Assembly: GCA_002205965.3 (NCBI GenBank)
Contig: NADL03000066.1
Coordinates: 1-64,000, forward strand
Reading direction: 5' to 3'
DNA length: 64,000 nucleotides
Source of the DNA: Kappaphycus alvarezii
Lineage: Eukaryota; Rhodophyta; Florideophyceae; Gigartinales; Solieriaceae
The notes under the pieces are model-generated. The model was given only the letters and a program-made list of their open reading frames with translations, did no database searches and had not been told where the DNA came from. A program made the position numbers and the translations under genes. Of the stretch, positions 1-13,000 are shown one piece after another (the first letter of the stretch is position 1; each line of letters begins with the position of its first letter).

Positions 1-478
1 CCCAAATGCTTGGTGGAGGTCCAATATATCCTTGATACCTAATGACACGGCTCTCGTCACAAATGTTGTCAACATCTCGTACCGACACGCGGCGACAGGC
101 CCGGACGCAGATTTTGGAAGTCTGCCATCGAGTCCGAGCGAGACTCGATCATTCGGAACAAAACATGGAAGTTAGTCCCACGTTTGGAGGCCTCAAATAT
201 TCTGACTCCAAAATGGGTGTTTGCAATAACAGATGCCCAGGACTCCAACGGTGGCTTTTCTCGAAAATCGAAGGCACGTCTTGTCGGAACAAATCATTGA
301 TTGTTTCTGAGACTGATGAGATATAAATTGCAGAAGCCCACGAGAACTTATATTTGATTTTCTTTTTGCTTTTTGTTAAAAGTTTTCTTACTGCCGTAAC
401 CAGAACCATAACAAATCTTTCTCCTTTCGACGTATATTCAATAATATAAAAAATTTAGAGAGAAAAAAGACCTTTAAT
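1..478. other. No gene recognised; moderate-GC edge sequence
   Basis: Short open frames exist on both strands, but none gives a recognisable domain, a plausible start context or splice sites. The base composition resembles the retrotransposon fragment that follows rather than the AT-rich DNA further right. It may therefore be more remains of the same element, but no motif proves this. Confidence 0.3.
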
Positions 479-523
479 TTCAGATTTCTAGTGGGAGATC
501 AGGCAAGAGCCCCGCTTTGGGCG

Positions 524-1008
524 TCAGATGGTGGGGTATTTTTTCTGTTTTCGGTGATTAATCATGACTGCGGTGTACTGTAGAACAAATGCCGAGACAC
601 GTGTATTAAGCTTCCAGAATTCAGACATAGGATGCTTCCCTCGGCGGTCAGCAGTGAAGTTACTCATGTCATGGAGCGCCTGGAGTCCGGTTGCTACAAT
701 TTGTCCGTAAATGTGGATGGCCAAAGGTAGAAGCTCCATTCCCTCGGCACGACAGGGTAGCGCATAGTGTTCCTTTTTGCGCTTTTCGGCTGTTGTCAGT
801 GCTGAGAGACCTCCATCTGCCTGGTTGCGATATGATGCGGAGTGAGGACTGACAATGGTGACGTCAATACCATGTAGTGAGGGCGCGAATAAGGGTTCGT
901 CGATGACGAGGTTCAGTGCGCGTTGCTCGACTGGGCTCTTGTGAAGTTCTGCGGCTAAGACTCGCTCCCGACTTACGGTGAGGGCGATGGTTGGGCTAGT
1001 AAGTTCCT
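524..1008 (-). mobile_element. Non-LTR retrotransposon fragment: restriction-like endonuclease (C-terminal end)
   Basis: On the minus strand about 160 residues read openly from near 1005 down to the stop at 524. In order they contain a hydrophobic strand with the motif DVTIVSP, a basic helix (AEKRKKEHYA) and a strand LLPLAIHIYG. This is the pattern of the PD-(D/E)xK restriction-like endonuclease at the C-terminus of some LINE-type reverse transcriptase proteins: the Asp of the DVT strand is catalytic and is followed by a K/R-rich helix and a PLA...YG strand. No reverse transcriptase domain lies upstream (1008 onward is AT-rich non-coding DNA), so this is a 5'-truncated copy, typical of LINE insertion. 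The same region recurs on the plus strand near 34200-34760, and a more divergent homologue lies at 50216-50960. The family assignment rests on motif memory; the exact clade is unknown. Confidence 0.6.
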
Positions 1009-2480
1009 AGTATACAATATTCTGAAGAACGTTGTGACGGTGCACCGCACCGACAAAATTTAGAATATTAATCCATACTAAACTATAAATAAAAAAATAA
1101 AATTGAGGAATTGCATCCTACGATTTTTTCCTTGCACAAGGACAATACAATTCCTCAAAAAAGTTTTTAAACATTTCTTCCAATAAATATTCTAACATAT
1201 TTAAATAGAAATGTATATCTTCTTTTTGACTACTCGTGTTTTTTCGTAACTTATTTCACTTACTTCATCTTCTTCAGTAGTGTCAGAAAGGTCGGAATAA
1301 CAATATTTTTTTACGGTTCTTTATGATGTCGTTTTCGAATAATTATTTCGTATATGAAATATTTTGAAGAAAATGTATTTTTTTGTAAGGGATAAACCAT
1401 AAATGTACCGGTAAGAAACTAAAAACCACAACAATTTTACGATGCATACTTTCCTGTTTCAAAAAAGTATTTATTATTAAAAATTTGAAACCTTTTTCAG
1501 ATTATTTAGTATGGAAATATTTTGGAAACATTTTACTTTCTCATGCTGACATTGAAGCTGTTTAAATTCTAAACTTACCTTTTGTTATATTTTTTCTCTT
1601 TCTTATGTACTTCTTCATAATAAACTAGTTTCCGCAAATTAAGAGGTAATTATACTTATTTAAATTTCTGAAGTTATTTCGTGTAGCAATAAAAAGACAT
1701 TTTATCAAAATTTTTATTTCATTTCACTATAAAATATTCTAATTGATCTACAATATTTAAATAATTTATAATAGTGTTTGTCCTGGTAATATACTAAAAA
1801 GATAAATTCATAAATAAAGCCCGGGGATTTTTTTATCAGTAAAATGCTTTCGAAGAGAACTAAAATTTATTCTTAAAGGCATTTGGACTTATTTTTAAAA
1901 ATATTCAATATTTAACAACATTATTGCAGGGTTAATAGAAATATTTCGTGCCATAGTTTATCCATTAGGGTAAAAGGAGTTATTATTTAAGAAACTAAAG
2001 TTAAATTTTGCTAGCTCTTTACGAACTTTTTTTGCTTCCGAGCATTTGGGTCAGCAATTATTGCTGTAAATTAGTTTTTACAAAGCAGTTAACGGATATT
2101 ACTCAGAAATTATTTTCGTGTAATTTATAAACATCTCTTCAATAATGTTATATATTTCCTTGATTAATTTTCAAGGATTAAGTTTACTTTTCTTCATATT
2201 CGCTGGACAATATTTGATTATAATTGGAAGGCATTTTTTGAAAAATTCAAGCTTGTGAATTCCGTTTATAACCGATTCATGGGCATAAACTTTAAATATT
2301 GACGCATGTGCCCGCTAATGTATTTTTTCTATTGAGGTTTATAGGATCACATTAGTAAATAACTTAAAAGAAGACCACTAAATTTTTTTCGGGCCGATGA
2401 GCTCTGGTTTAAATTTAAAAATATTTTCATCTGAACAAGGGTTTCCATTACTCAAATTTCCTCAATACCTGCGGTTGGAT
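1009..2480. other. AT-rich intergenic DNA
   Basis: Strongly AT-rich, with only very short open frames and many homopolymer A/T runs. I see no gene, RNA or clear repeat. It separates the retrotransposon fragment from the promoter of the Hint-domain gene. Confidence 0.6.
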
Positions 2481-2490
2481 TCTATATAAA
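2481..2490 (+). promoter_or_regulatory. TATA box of the Hint-domain gene
   Basis: A canonical TATATAAA core sits about 60 nt upstream of the ATG at 2545. Transcription would start about 30 nt downstream of it, near 2515, giving a 5' leader of roughly 30 nt. The spacing fits well, and no other ATG lies between the TATA box and the predicted start. Confidence 0.6.
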
Positions 2491-2544
2491 GTAAATAGAC
2501 TGTTGAACATAGATACGCATTAATCGAAATCAACATTTTCAAAA

Positions 2545-3871
2545 ATGACTGGCAATAAGATTACCATTTTCTTGACACTTGCTTTGCTTTGCACCCATTC
2601 TTATGCAGACACCAGAGTTTTCAATAACTCTCTCGTTTATGGATTTTGTAAGTTTCGATTTTTTTCATTGCGAGAATTTTTTCTCATATTTTCTGACTTT
2701 GAAGTATCTCTCTTCAGATGGACACTTTTTTGAGATTGTAGAGGGAGCACCCACTGATAAGCCGTGCTCAAGAATCATTAGGCACATCAATGAGGGAACT
2801 GCTCAACTTGATGGTTCTGTTTCTATTTCACATGACGATATTCTTCACAGTGGCCAAAGTTGCAGTACTGGCGAAATGGTTATGACCGATACGCCTTCAG
2901 TAAACCCGTTTCGGGAATTGGACAGTCAGACTCCATTTATGAAAACCTTCTTAGATCTACAGGGTTCTGGTAGGAAAGTCGACCAGGTCATGTGGAAACT
3001 GGGAACTTCCAAATCCTACAGCTGTTTTCATGATTTTTGTTGAAAGGAACGGAATTATAGGACCATATGACTTTCCTCTTCCGAAAGGAAGCAAGTACAT
3101 CATTATGACTAATGATGATTACACATGTGTCTATAGCAGATCCCAAAGCCAACCCCTGCCCCTGCTGTGGCTACGCGGGAACCAGTTGCAATTTCAAACG
3201 GTGGTGATAACGAAACATACAGTGCTGAGGTATCATACACGGACGGCGATACACTGGCTGTTCCAGTTACTGTTATTCCAGGAGAACCATTCATAGTTGC
3301 ATCTTTGGAACCATCTCCAGAAGATGATGGTGAATCTGTATGCTTTCCAGGGGAATCTTTAGTGGAGTTGGAAGATGGAACAATCAAGAATATGTTTTCT
3401 TTGAGCATTGGAGATCGTGTAAGAGTTGGTCCCAGTGAGTTCTCCGAGGTCTTCATGTTCACGCACAAACTTTCTCAGACCTTCTACTCATTCATTAGAG
3501 TCCAAACGGACTCTTCTGCCATAACGCTTACAAAAGGACACTATCTTTACGTCAATGGTTTGTTAGCCACTGCCGGTACTGTAGTTGTTGGCGATACAGT
3601 CGAGCTAGCCACTGGTGACAAAGCAAGCGTAATTGGAATCGAATATGTCACTCGCAAGGGACTGTTCAATCCGCAGACCATTAATGGAAACATTGTTGTG
3701 AACAACATCAGGGCCTCTACATACACAATGGCGGTTGAGCCAGCCATTGCACATCGGCTTCTTGTTCCACTGAGGGCTATTTATTCACGTTTAGGATATT
3801 CTTTGAATATTTTCGAGTCTAGTCTACCAGGGTCAACATTGATCACGCCGAAAGGATCCACTGTTTATTAG
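2545..3871 (+). CDS. Secreted Hint (Hog-type) domain protein, spliced
   Basis: The product starts with a clear signal peptide (hydrophobic core in residues 6-16, likely cleavage after THSYA). A non-recognised N-terminal domain with two widely spaced cysteines follows, then a P/T/E-rich linker and a C-terminal Hint domain. Visible Hint features are the N-terminal Cys-Phe (Cys codon at 3341), a TxxH block (LTKGHYLYV, His codon at 3539) and the late block GNIVVNNIRASTYT before a short hydrophobic tail, as in Hedgehog Hog domains. In that family the Cys and His drive an N-to-S acyl shift and self-cleavage. No splicing-type C-terminal Asn is visible. Predicted exons are 2545-2647, 2718-2969 and 3022-about 3094, with a last exon ending at 3871. 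The first two introns (70 and 52 nt) have GT..AG ends and keep frame. The third junction, between 3095 and 3222, is unresolved: the obvious short acceptor (after 3139) is out of phase, while an acceptor after 3222 keeps frame. Expected length is about 350-385 residues. Hint is near certain; cargo function is unknown. Confidence 0.85.
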
Positions 3872-4055
3872 ATAGCGTTTATCAGATATTTTTCATGCTT
3901 CTTTGGGATACACGAATTGGCTGAAATTTATACAATCTCGATTTGTATCTATAACTGTGTTGATTTTCTGAAAGTTAAAACGTAATATAAGGGAAAAAAG
4001 GTCTTCATTGTGAGTTATTTGTTATAAAGTAAAACTTGTTCTTGAAAATAGAAGA

Positions 4056-4061
4056 AATAAA
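4056..4061 (+). promoter_or_regulatory. Polyadenylation signal of the Hint-domain gene
   Basis: An AATAAA hexamer lies about 185 nt beyond the stop codon at 3869-3871, in AT-rich sequence. It is the first canonical hexamer downstream, so it is the likely 3' processing signal. In such AT-rich DNA a chance match is possible. Confidence 0.4.
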
Positions 4062-7000
4062 TTGTATTTTCTTGAATTTCGATTAAAAACAAAAACTTAT
4101 TTCAATTAGAATAGATGATTTTGGTTGAGGTCAGTTCTGCACGCCATGATTGTTTCAAATGAAAAGAATTACATGCACAGCACGTGCTATAACTTAATAG
4201 AAAAAACCTAATACTCTTTTGAATGTCCTAAATTATCTTGTTTAAGTTTCCAAGATTTCAATAGATAATGATTTAAAATATGTCATTATCCTCTCAAGGT
4301 ATGTTTTATTCATTCCCATATACCTACATTTTACTTTATCTGATGATAGAAAACTACGCAATACTTTTCCCAGAAGATTTCTCTAATGCATAACGTTCAG
4401 GCAATATTAACTAATAATTACAAATATATATTAACGTAACACGGCTCAGTAACCTATATTCAAATCTTACGTACTGTAAAGAGAGTCAGTTTTGATGTTA
4501 ACTAGAACACTTGATAGGCACCCAGATTTTTGGCAATTTGAAAAGTTTCAAGCATACTATTCTAGTCAAAAGAAATTAATGTAGAAGTTGAAACACTTTC
4601 AAATAATATTGCTGTCAAGAATATTGCGTGTTGTCAAAATGTACAGAGAACTTCTACAAATCGGATATACCTATGAATTGTGATGAAATAGTTAATGAAA
4701 TGAAGTTTCGTTACTTCTTTATTCTTTGTTGTTAGCTAAAGTAAGGAATTTCTCTATGCGAAAATACAACATTAAATTTAGCAATATATCGCTGTAATAT
4801 TTTTTGTTCCGAAAAATACTCCCTTCAAAAGCATAAATTTGAAACATTTCTTTCTTCAGTTCGTTCTATTTTGTTGCATATTAGGAAATAAGGTTTTTTC
4901 TTTATGGAATACCAATTCAACATAATTGGTAGCTGCTTTAGATTGACTTTTCTGAATATTCTGCGTAACAATATTTAATTCTATGTTGCGCAAAAATAAG
5001 GGATGAGATATCATCATTCAGTAACTTAGGATCTCTAGAAGAAACCTAAGATCTGTGAAAAAAATAACAATACTAATAAGTTTTATAATACAAGCACAGA
5101 AAGAACAATATTAAAATGAATATATTTCTCACTGGTGCTACAATTTTTAACGATTCATTTTACTTCAACAAATAAATAAATAAGCGACTGTATTCTTCAT
5201 TTTTTGTCTGATTTTTTACAGACTGAAAATACTGTGTTATATAAGCAACTTCCAATATATACCCACAACCTATTTTTGAAATTTAATATGCAATAACTCG
5301 CGGTGAAAGAGGACAATGTTCTCTGAAAGTAGATAGAAATGAAATAATGGAGTCCCATTCCACTATTAAAGTCAGAATTTTTGCGCTTTAGTCCAATTAA
5401 TAGTGTAAAATATAAATACTTAAATATTTTTACGTAGTTAGTAGTCGATGAGTCAAAAATTTAAGATTTCCTTATTAATGCTATTTCTTCTCCTATTCAA
5501 AAAATACTACATATCCTATTTGTTCATTCAGGCTTTCTTTTTGGGTTCAAAATTAAATCAGTACAATATTTCCTTTAAATAAAACTTGATATGTGCAAAT
5601 AAATATACAAAAAATTCAGTGCAGCAAATCAATACTGTTTCCATGTTTGGAAATATTTCATAATTTTCTCAATTTTATAATATATGTGCTTATGTGATCA
5701 GTTCTTCTAACCTTTAATTTTTGTTGAGGAACAATCCAAAATGGCAGAAATACTTGAATGATAATTCTTCATAATGCCAAATTTAGTCAGTCTAAATTTC
5801 CACGAACAAGTATACATATCGGTTTGTAAGAATGCCAATTTTTTTTCGTTAAGTATCGACCATGTAGGTTTAGTTTTAAAAAAAGTTTTAGAAGATATTT
5901 CATTTCAATATTGGAAAAAATCGCACATAAAACTCTCTCATTACTGACTGAGTTTAATGAACATATTCGTAATAAATATTTCCGAATTGTAAATTTGTAC
6001 TTACATAATCATATTACATCCGGAAAAATATCTTTTAATCCCCTAAAACGGATTTACAATATTTTACATGGCTTTATTTTGAATTTTGACGTTTTTCCTT
6101 CAGGACACTGATGAAAAATAAAAAATGCGTTAAATCATGATCTTGACTAGAATGAAACAAATATCTACAAAATGAACTGTAGATTAGTCATGAAACTGTA
6201 CAAAACATTAAATAGCCTACAGTGCCATATCTATGCAGTTTTCGTTGCAACATTCAATATGTTGACCCATTGCGTTGCAAAAATAACATTATGATTGATC
6301 TGAAATTGATTTTGTCTGAGTGGGCGAGCTGAACTTTTTTTTGAATTTCATTTTTATGCCGATAAAAGCTTCTGTTAGTTAGATTTGATTTGAGCAAATG
6401 CGCTACATTTCTTCATGAGGTCGAAATAAATTTAAGAAATTATGATGTATACTACTGCTCCGTGATTTTTCTAATTTGTTTATAAGAAACATTTTACCAT
6501 TCCGAGATGCCAAATAAGTGTGGCTTCACAAAATATTAGAATATTTTCATTCAAATAGTCAAATAAGTGGCTCTGAATGATATTAGGTCAATCTCTGGAA
6601 TTTCCCTTTTTTGGTATGTTTTCTGATTTCGTCTATTTTGCTTCTTTATGAGCCTAAAGCTCTATTCTCTTCATGTCTGGGAAAATTTTGGGGTTAAGTC
6701 CTTGCTATTTAGTTCTCAGTCCGAAGAAAGTGAAAAACAAAATCCAAACCCAATTCTTGAACACCGTGGATCAAGTCTTGACCGATTTTGTTTTCGGAAA
6801 AAGTCAACTTCCTCTCCAGTCACAGTTATCAGTCTGGAGTGTGTACCAAATTAAAATGAAAATAGTGGAATATAGGAGAGCTGTTGGTACGACAGGCCCG
6901 CAAGGCTTCAAATTAAGCATTCAACTCCTATTCTAGTTATAAGACTTTCAAAAGATAGCTTGTAAACCTCTTTCCAATCTCTGAAACTCAAAAACGCATT

Positions 7001-10000
7001 TTCATTCGAAACAACTTCGCGACATTATCCCCTACTTACAAAACAAATTTTTCTGTCAGTACGGCCAATTTTGGGTGCTTCAAGGTATAAAATGTTCTGA
7101 ATATTCAATAAATTATTTGATGCTCGTGAAAACGAAGCCTATTATAAAATGTCGATGACCGAAGCCATTCGGTCCAAGCTTAAAGTTTGAGAATGTACTG
7201 AAATGATAATGGACTTTACTATCATTTCGATGCAACTGGAATTGAAAAACATACGATAATCTTTCACACAACACAGACAAAAATTTCAAAATAAAATTTC
7301 AGCAAAATATGAAAAATTGGTTTTCAATAATAAGTAGTTGATAAATTACTGGTCAAGTTCGGCACACTAATGCTGACTTTCTATTTATTTCTTATCGGTA
7401 ACTTCATGTTTTCATGCACTTTAATGCAATAGGTTCCATTTCTTGACGATATTAATTTTTAAACTCGCCATATTCAACAGGGTCGAAGATTAGTAGCTTA
7501 AAGTGCGTGAAGAGCCAATAATTCAAAAATTAATATATCAAAAGGGAGTCTATTTAAGACCTGTTGGGTTCACACTAGAACATCTATTTTTATATTTAGC
7601 ATCTCGAAATATTCTGATGATATGTCCACATGATGTTTAAGGGTTTTAACACACATTTGGCTTAATGCACCTGACTAACGAACAGAAATTTGAAGCTTTC
7701 AGGCATTAAAATTTGAATGAGAATTTTATTCGTGTCTGCAATGAGAAAAATATTATATTTTCATATAATTAAGGGGGACAAAAGTTGAAAAGTGGAAGTA
7801 AAATTAGAATAATGAAAATGAAAGCACTTCATGAATTACGTGAGTCCAGATTGAAACTATTAAACTTAAGATTGGAAATCCAATTTTGAGAGATTTCGTT
7901 CCTATGTCGTCACTCAGAAAGATTTTATCCTTCTTTTGATCAGTATTAGTGTTGATTGCTTTTAATCGATAAGCCTCGAGGCCTCAGATAAAAAGATTTT
8001 TTATCATCCATCGCTCCCATATTGGTTATTCTGAAATGATTAGCGTTATAAAATCATCTGCAATCGAAACCATAAAGCATAGCTAAACAGAAGATAACAT
8101 CAAATCTAAGAACATAAAACTTACCTAAACTGATGGAGAGATCAGAATGTAAAATTAACCTAAAAATTAAAAAAATAATATATGTACTTGAGCGGGTATA
8201 GATTATTTTACAGCTGACCGGCACATGGAGAACAACTGGTAGATTGCAGTCTATAGTATGCTGGTAATTCAGAATTTAGGAAATATATTTAGAAGAATGA
8301 CGCTTTATAATATATTTATATATTTAAATGCTAAATGTAACGATATCATTATCACCTGAAGCTTTAAGACCATGACTATTAGAAGAAGAACAATGCCACG
8401 GATATACTTCCATTTTAAGTTCAAAAAGGATAATCTTCTAAAGTGTTTCTTGTAATTAATGCAGTCATGCAAAGGATTTTTTTCACTGCTGAAAATACTG
8501 TTGAACCATGTTATATTTCTGAAGAATGCTAAGAATCACAATTTAGTTACAATCGGAACTATTAGCCCATAAAGTCGTAAACATATTGTTATTTTTCAAT
8601 ATAAATCTTTTAATTGTACATCGGTTTAGCACGACTTGATTTAAGAGGTTTAAACCTGCGTCTCTAAGAGATTACAATTTAGGCATGCCGCTATTCGTAA
8701 GTACACTTATCTTGATATAATTTCCCTGTTGTATTATTCGGTGGTTATAGCCTTTATTTTATCCGAACTTCTACTTCAAGTGGACAACGTGGTACATCCA
8801 GTTAGTTTATGCTGAAAATAAGTTCAATCGACGCAGACTCATATTATTTTAACAATAATAAAATATTACAGCCTCCCTCTTTAGGAGAGAAACGTGAAGT
8901 TAAACTGGGGCATTTAATGAAAAAAAACCAAACAGTCAATTTACGCATCCGTGTTGTCATTTATGAAGTTCTGAACACACTGTGATTAGCAGAGAATATA
9001 ACTACATCTTTGTTGACATTTTCGATACTGCTCTGAATATGATACCCGTAGTTGAATAAACTAGACTTTATTAAGCCAAACTCACTCGTCCCAAGTACAC
9101 GGGATCTGATGTTATTTGGGGCCAAGTTCTTCTGTTGGTCCATTTGTTTATCTAGCCCGTCCATAATTTTGAAATAAATTGGTTTGCTAACACCAAACTT
9201 ATTTAAATTCTTTAACGGCAGTACCGTATTGATTTCAAACTGGAAAACTATAACTATTAAATCTAAAACCCTAAAACAGACAAATTTTTATCGGTTTTAG
9301 TATTGACTACTACCTTTCTCCCCTGCAGCTAATTTACCCACGAAAGTTTTGAAAATGTATAATTTACCACAAACTTGATCCTTCTTGTTCTCCTTTCTTA
9401 TTCCATCTTTTTAAATGCAGCGAAATTTGTTCCTGTAAAAATTTCTAAACGTTGACTGCTCAATCCAGATGTGAATATACAAGCTGGAACTTCAAAGTGA
9501 TTATGGATGACTAGAACCTATTTTTCAAAGAAGGTGGGTAGTGCTGCCGACCAGTTCTGTTTCAAAATCTCCTTGTTTCCGCACTATTGGTGTAATCATT
9601 TCTCTTGATCTTATTGTTTGTAATAATTTAACATTCGGCAGGTCATGTACGGTTATTAAACACGTAAAAAAAATTATAAATACCGTCTAGATCCCCATTT
9701 AATCGCCCCAGCTCTACTTTTCAGCTATTAAAGTGCAGTTATCACCACAAATTCCCTGTTTTATTATTTCCAGCAACCTTAAATACTATTTTCGTGAGAG
9801 CAAAAGCCAAAAAAAATACTTAGTTTTGTTTACAGCAAAAAACATCATACTCCAAAAAGAGCAATGTAAAATACATAAGCAAGCATTTAAAATTGTATTG
9901 AAATGGCGCTGTTTCCTAGCCACAAACTAATTAAGTTTTTCATTCAAGTACATATCTACAATATTGCCGTCTTTTCTCCATAAATTTAAGAAATTGAAGT

Positions 10001-13000
10001 CAAATATTACTCATTTACTGGAAATTTGATGCTGCTACAGATTCAAAGCTTTCTAATTTCTAGTACGTTTCATTATATAATTTCAAAAGGAAAACTGAAA
10101 TTCTACAAAATATCCTTGATTTATTCTTCAATGGACATTATATTTATCGCAAAAAGGTAAACGATATGTGAGATACTTATTTACTGCTAAAACTTATCCA
10201 TATTTGTGTTCAGGGTACTTACCAGATTTTTCTTTTCTTTTTATCTTTGCATTAAAAAATTATTATGGAGGAATAATTTCAATTTTTAGTATTGATATTT
10301 GTCCTAATTGCTGATTTATATGCAATACTATATATTCCACTTGCAAAATGAATTATATTTTGACATAATTCTAAGCTGCGTAAGAATTATATGATATTCT
10401 AAGTTTCTGACTGGTCTTAAGAAAAAGCACCATTAATAGTACCCTTCCGAACCTAATTTCGGTATTGACTCTACGGCAAATATTAATTCAATTTGTAGTA
10501 ATTTGGCTTTTGTATTTTTTAGTGGCAAAAATGTTGAAAAATCGTTCTTTTCGGCCGCAATAAATTTATAGCTTTTCAAATAGCATTTTGTAGTCATTTT
10601 TTCTCAAATATGATTCATTATTCACAATATTTTTTCGCATCGTGATACCCTGTCTGCAAAATAGCTTGGATAAAAGCTTAATTGATTTACGTTAATAAAA
10701 TAACCCTTCCAAATCCAAAAAAACTAAAATAAAATTTACTCCCATAAATTACTCCAACATCAGTGGAAAAACTACGAAGTAAAGAGATTAAATACATTTT
10801 ATAATTTAATGTACAGTTGAAACATTCTTTTCTTATTCAAATGCACGGGATATGTTTTCGTAAGCGATTTCGAAACCAAATATTTATACCTGTGAACTTG
10901 AAGGTCATAATCTGTACTAAGAATTAGCAATTTTCATATTTAAACAGCTAATTCCAACGCATATAGCAGAAAGTAGACGGAAACATTTATACGTTATTCT
11001 GGAAATATACAATTGACGGTGCTTAACTTTTAGCGACAAATTACAAGTATCCCTGTCTCTAAATTTTTGATAATGAGGCTATAATTTATGGTCATATGGA
11101 TCATATAGAAAAATTCTTCGTTGAAACTGTAAATTTCGGTCTCTTTTCCTTCAAATTTTTCAATCTCAGACATTTGTACAGGATGTGAAGCTTTTGATAA
11201 TTTTCTCCTAAAAATTATCAATAAAATACGTAGCTCCGGACAAAACTTTTGTTGCATCTGTTTCGTATCAACAGTGAAGCGTAAATTCCTACGAACTTAT
11301 CTTGTTTTTGATTTTCTTCTTCGATTATGTAGAAAAATGAAGAAAGACAGTCATAGAAACTTTATCACCATTTTCCTCGGATCCGTTTAAGGATTTCAAT
11401 TTGTTCACAGGACCTTAATCTATGCTATTAAGATGGTACGAAAGATATGTAAATGTAACTTCCCGAAATAAAAAGTACTAATAGATCAGAGAGCCTTTGA
11501 AAGTTCAATATTTTGTAGCTCAATTCATCTTTTATTTTATATAAGAATAAATAATATTAGGAACTAATTACTGTTCTGATAAACGGGACAGATTTAGGAC
11601 TGATATTCTGCGCGATTTTGATAGACGGCAATAAATTTTCGAGTTCATCGTTCTTCTCTTAAACTTCCTCCACAAGTAGTCGACAGAATGTAACTTGAAA
11701 TTTCAGTTCTCATTGATAGTGAAAATGGAAGACGACACTCCGCATGGTGTGGTTACAATTTAGAAATTTTTTGCATTTTCCGGTGTCTCGAGTAATTTAA
11801 TATGCTAACATTCAGTAAAAGAAATTTCTTTCCTCTGATTACAGCACAGTACCATCAGAATCCATGCTTTTATTTGGAGAAAATGGAAGTGCAATTGTTT
11901 TCATACGCCTGCAAAATTACTCTAGGAAGAGCAACCGTGGTTATTTTTCCATAGTACATAAGTCCCATATCAGGCGTCACTTGCTACGTTCTAGGAAATC
12001 CCATACTTTAATATGGACTCAGAAATCCTCTGAACTAAATTTAATCGGCAATTTGTATAGTTTTCTTGCAATAGATTTCTATGCCTAAATTTTCAGTTTG
12101 GGAAAATTGATCAAATGCATATTACTGTTCATGATACTAAATGCTCAATGACGGCGATTTATATTGTTTTCCCATGTCAGATCATTTTTCGGTCTTCTTT
12201 TAAACCCATGGGATGCAAAGCGAGTTGCAAAAATATTACTGAAGTCTTTTAATTCAGGAATACGATACGTTGTTTTGACTTGTACTTTAACCAATTTACC
12301 ACTCTACTTTCATTGATGTTCAGTCTATCGAAGATGTTTTCACTATACTTCTAATCATGTAGAACGTAGTACTTATTTGCGTTAATTGGCCTGTTTATCT
12401 TCTTGGTATTTATTTTTTTACGTTTTTTGTAACTTTTTTGATGGATAAATAAATAAACCGTTTTCCTTTATAAAGCGATTTCTCGCAAAGTATGAATTAT
12501 TGCTTTCCACTTAGAGGTTTCAGATTCCAATATTATCATTATTTCAAATAAGCAATTTCAGCTAAGGTTTCCGCTCCAAAATGGCTAAATTTAATGCGAA
12601 TTTTTAAGTAAAGCGTACTCTTCATTCTGATTCATCAAATTTCGCGCTTGTAAACTTCATACATCCAAAACAGACAGGCGTAATTTCAATTGTTGAGCCT
12701 TTAATTCCCATCTTGACCCCTTTTGGAGCCCCTTTACCCACTTATTTGTTTTGTGCCTAATACTATATTCCATGCTGTACACTACACAGCACATTAAGTC
12801 TACGCGGAGCCACGACTTGTTTAAATCCATAACTTCCTCTCATTCTTTGTGCCAGAAAATGATAAACGATAATGGAGGGAATGTGGGAAAAACAGGGAGA
12901 CCACCGAAGGAAGGCGTGCTGTTGTGCGGCTTTGTTCACAATTAAATGGGAACCTCGAGAGAATGAGAAACCCTCGTATTGAAAATACTAAAGCAAAATC
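4062..13000. other. AT-rich gene desert
   Basis: Nearly nine kilobases of AT-rich sequence with no open frame above about 90 codons and no recognisable protein motif, RNA gene or retroelement domain. The short frames at 5911-6111, 6648-6936, 8961-9164, 11030-11257 and 11864-12088 have unbiased, AT-driven composition and no supporting splice or domain evidence. Very old, unrecognisable repeats could be hidden here. Confidence 0.6.

Noticed and set aside
3109-3468. 119-codon minus-strand frame over the Hint gene
   Set aside because: Antisense shadow of the last Hint exon; the plus strand has the conserved domain.
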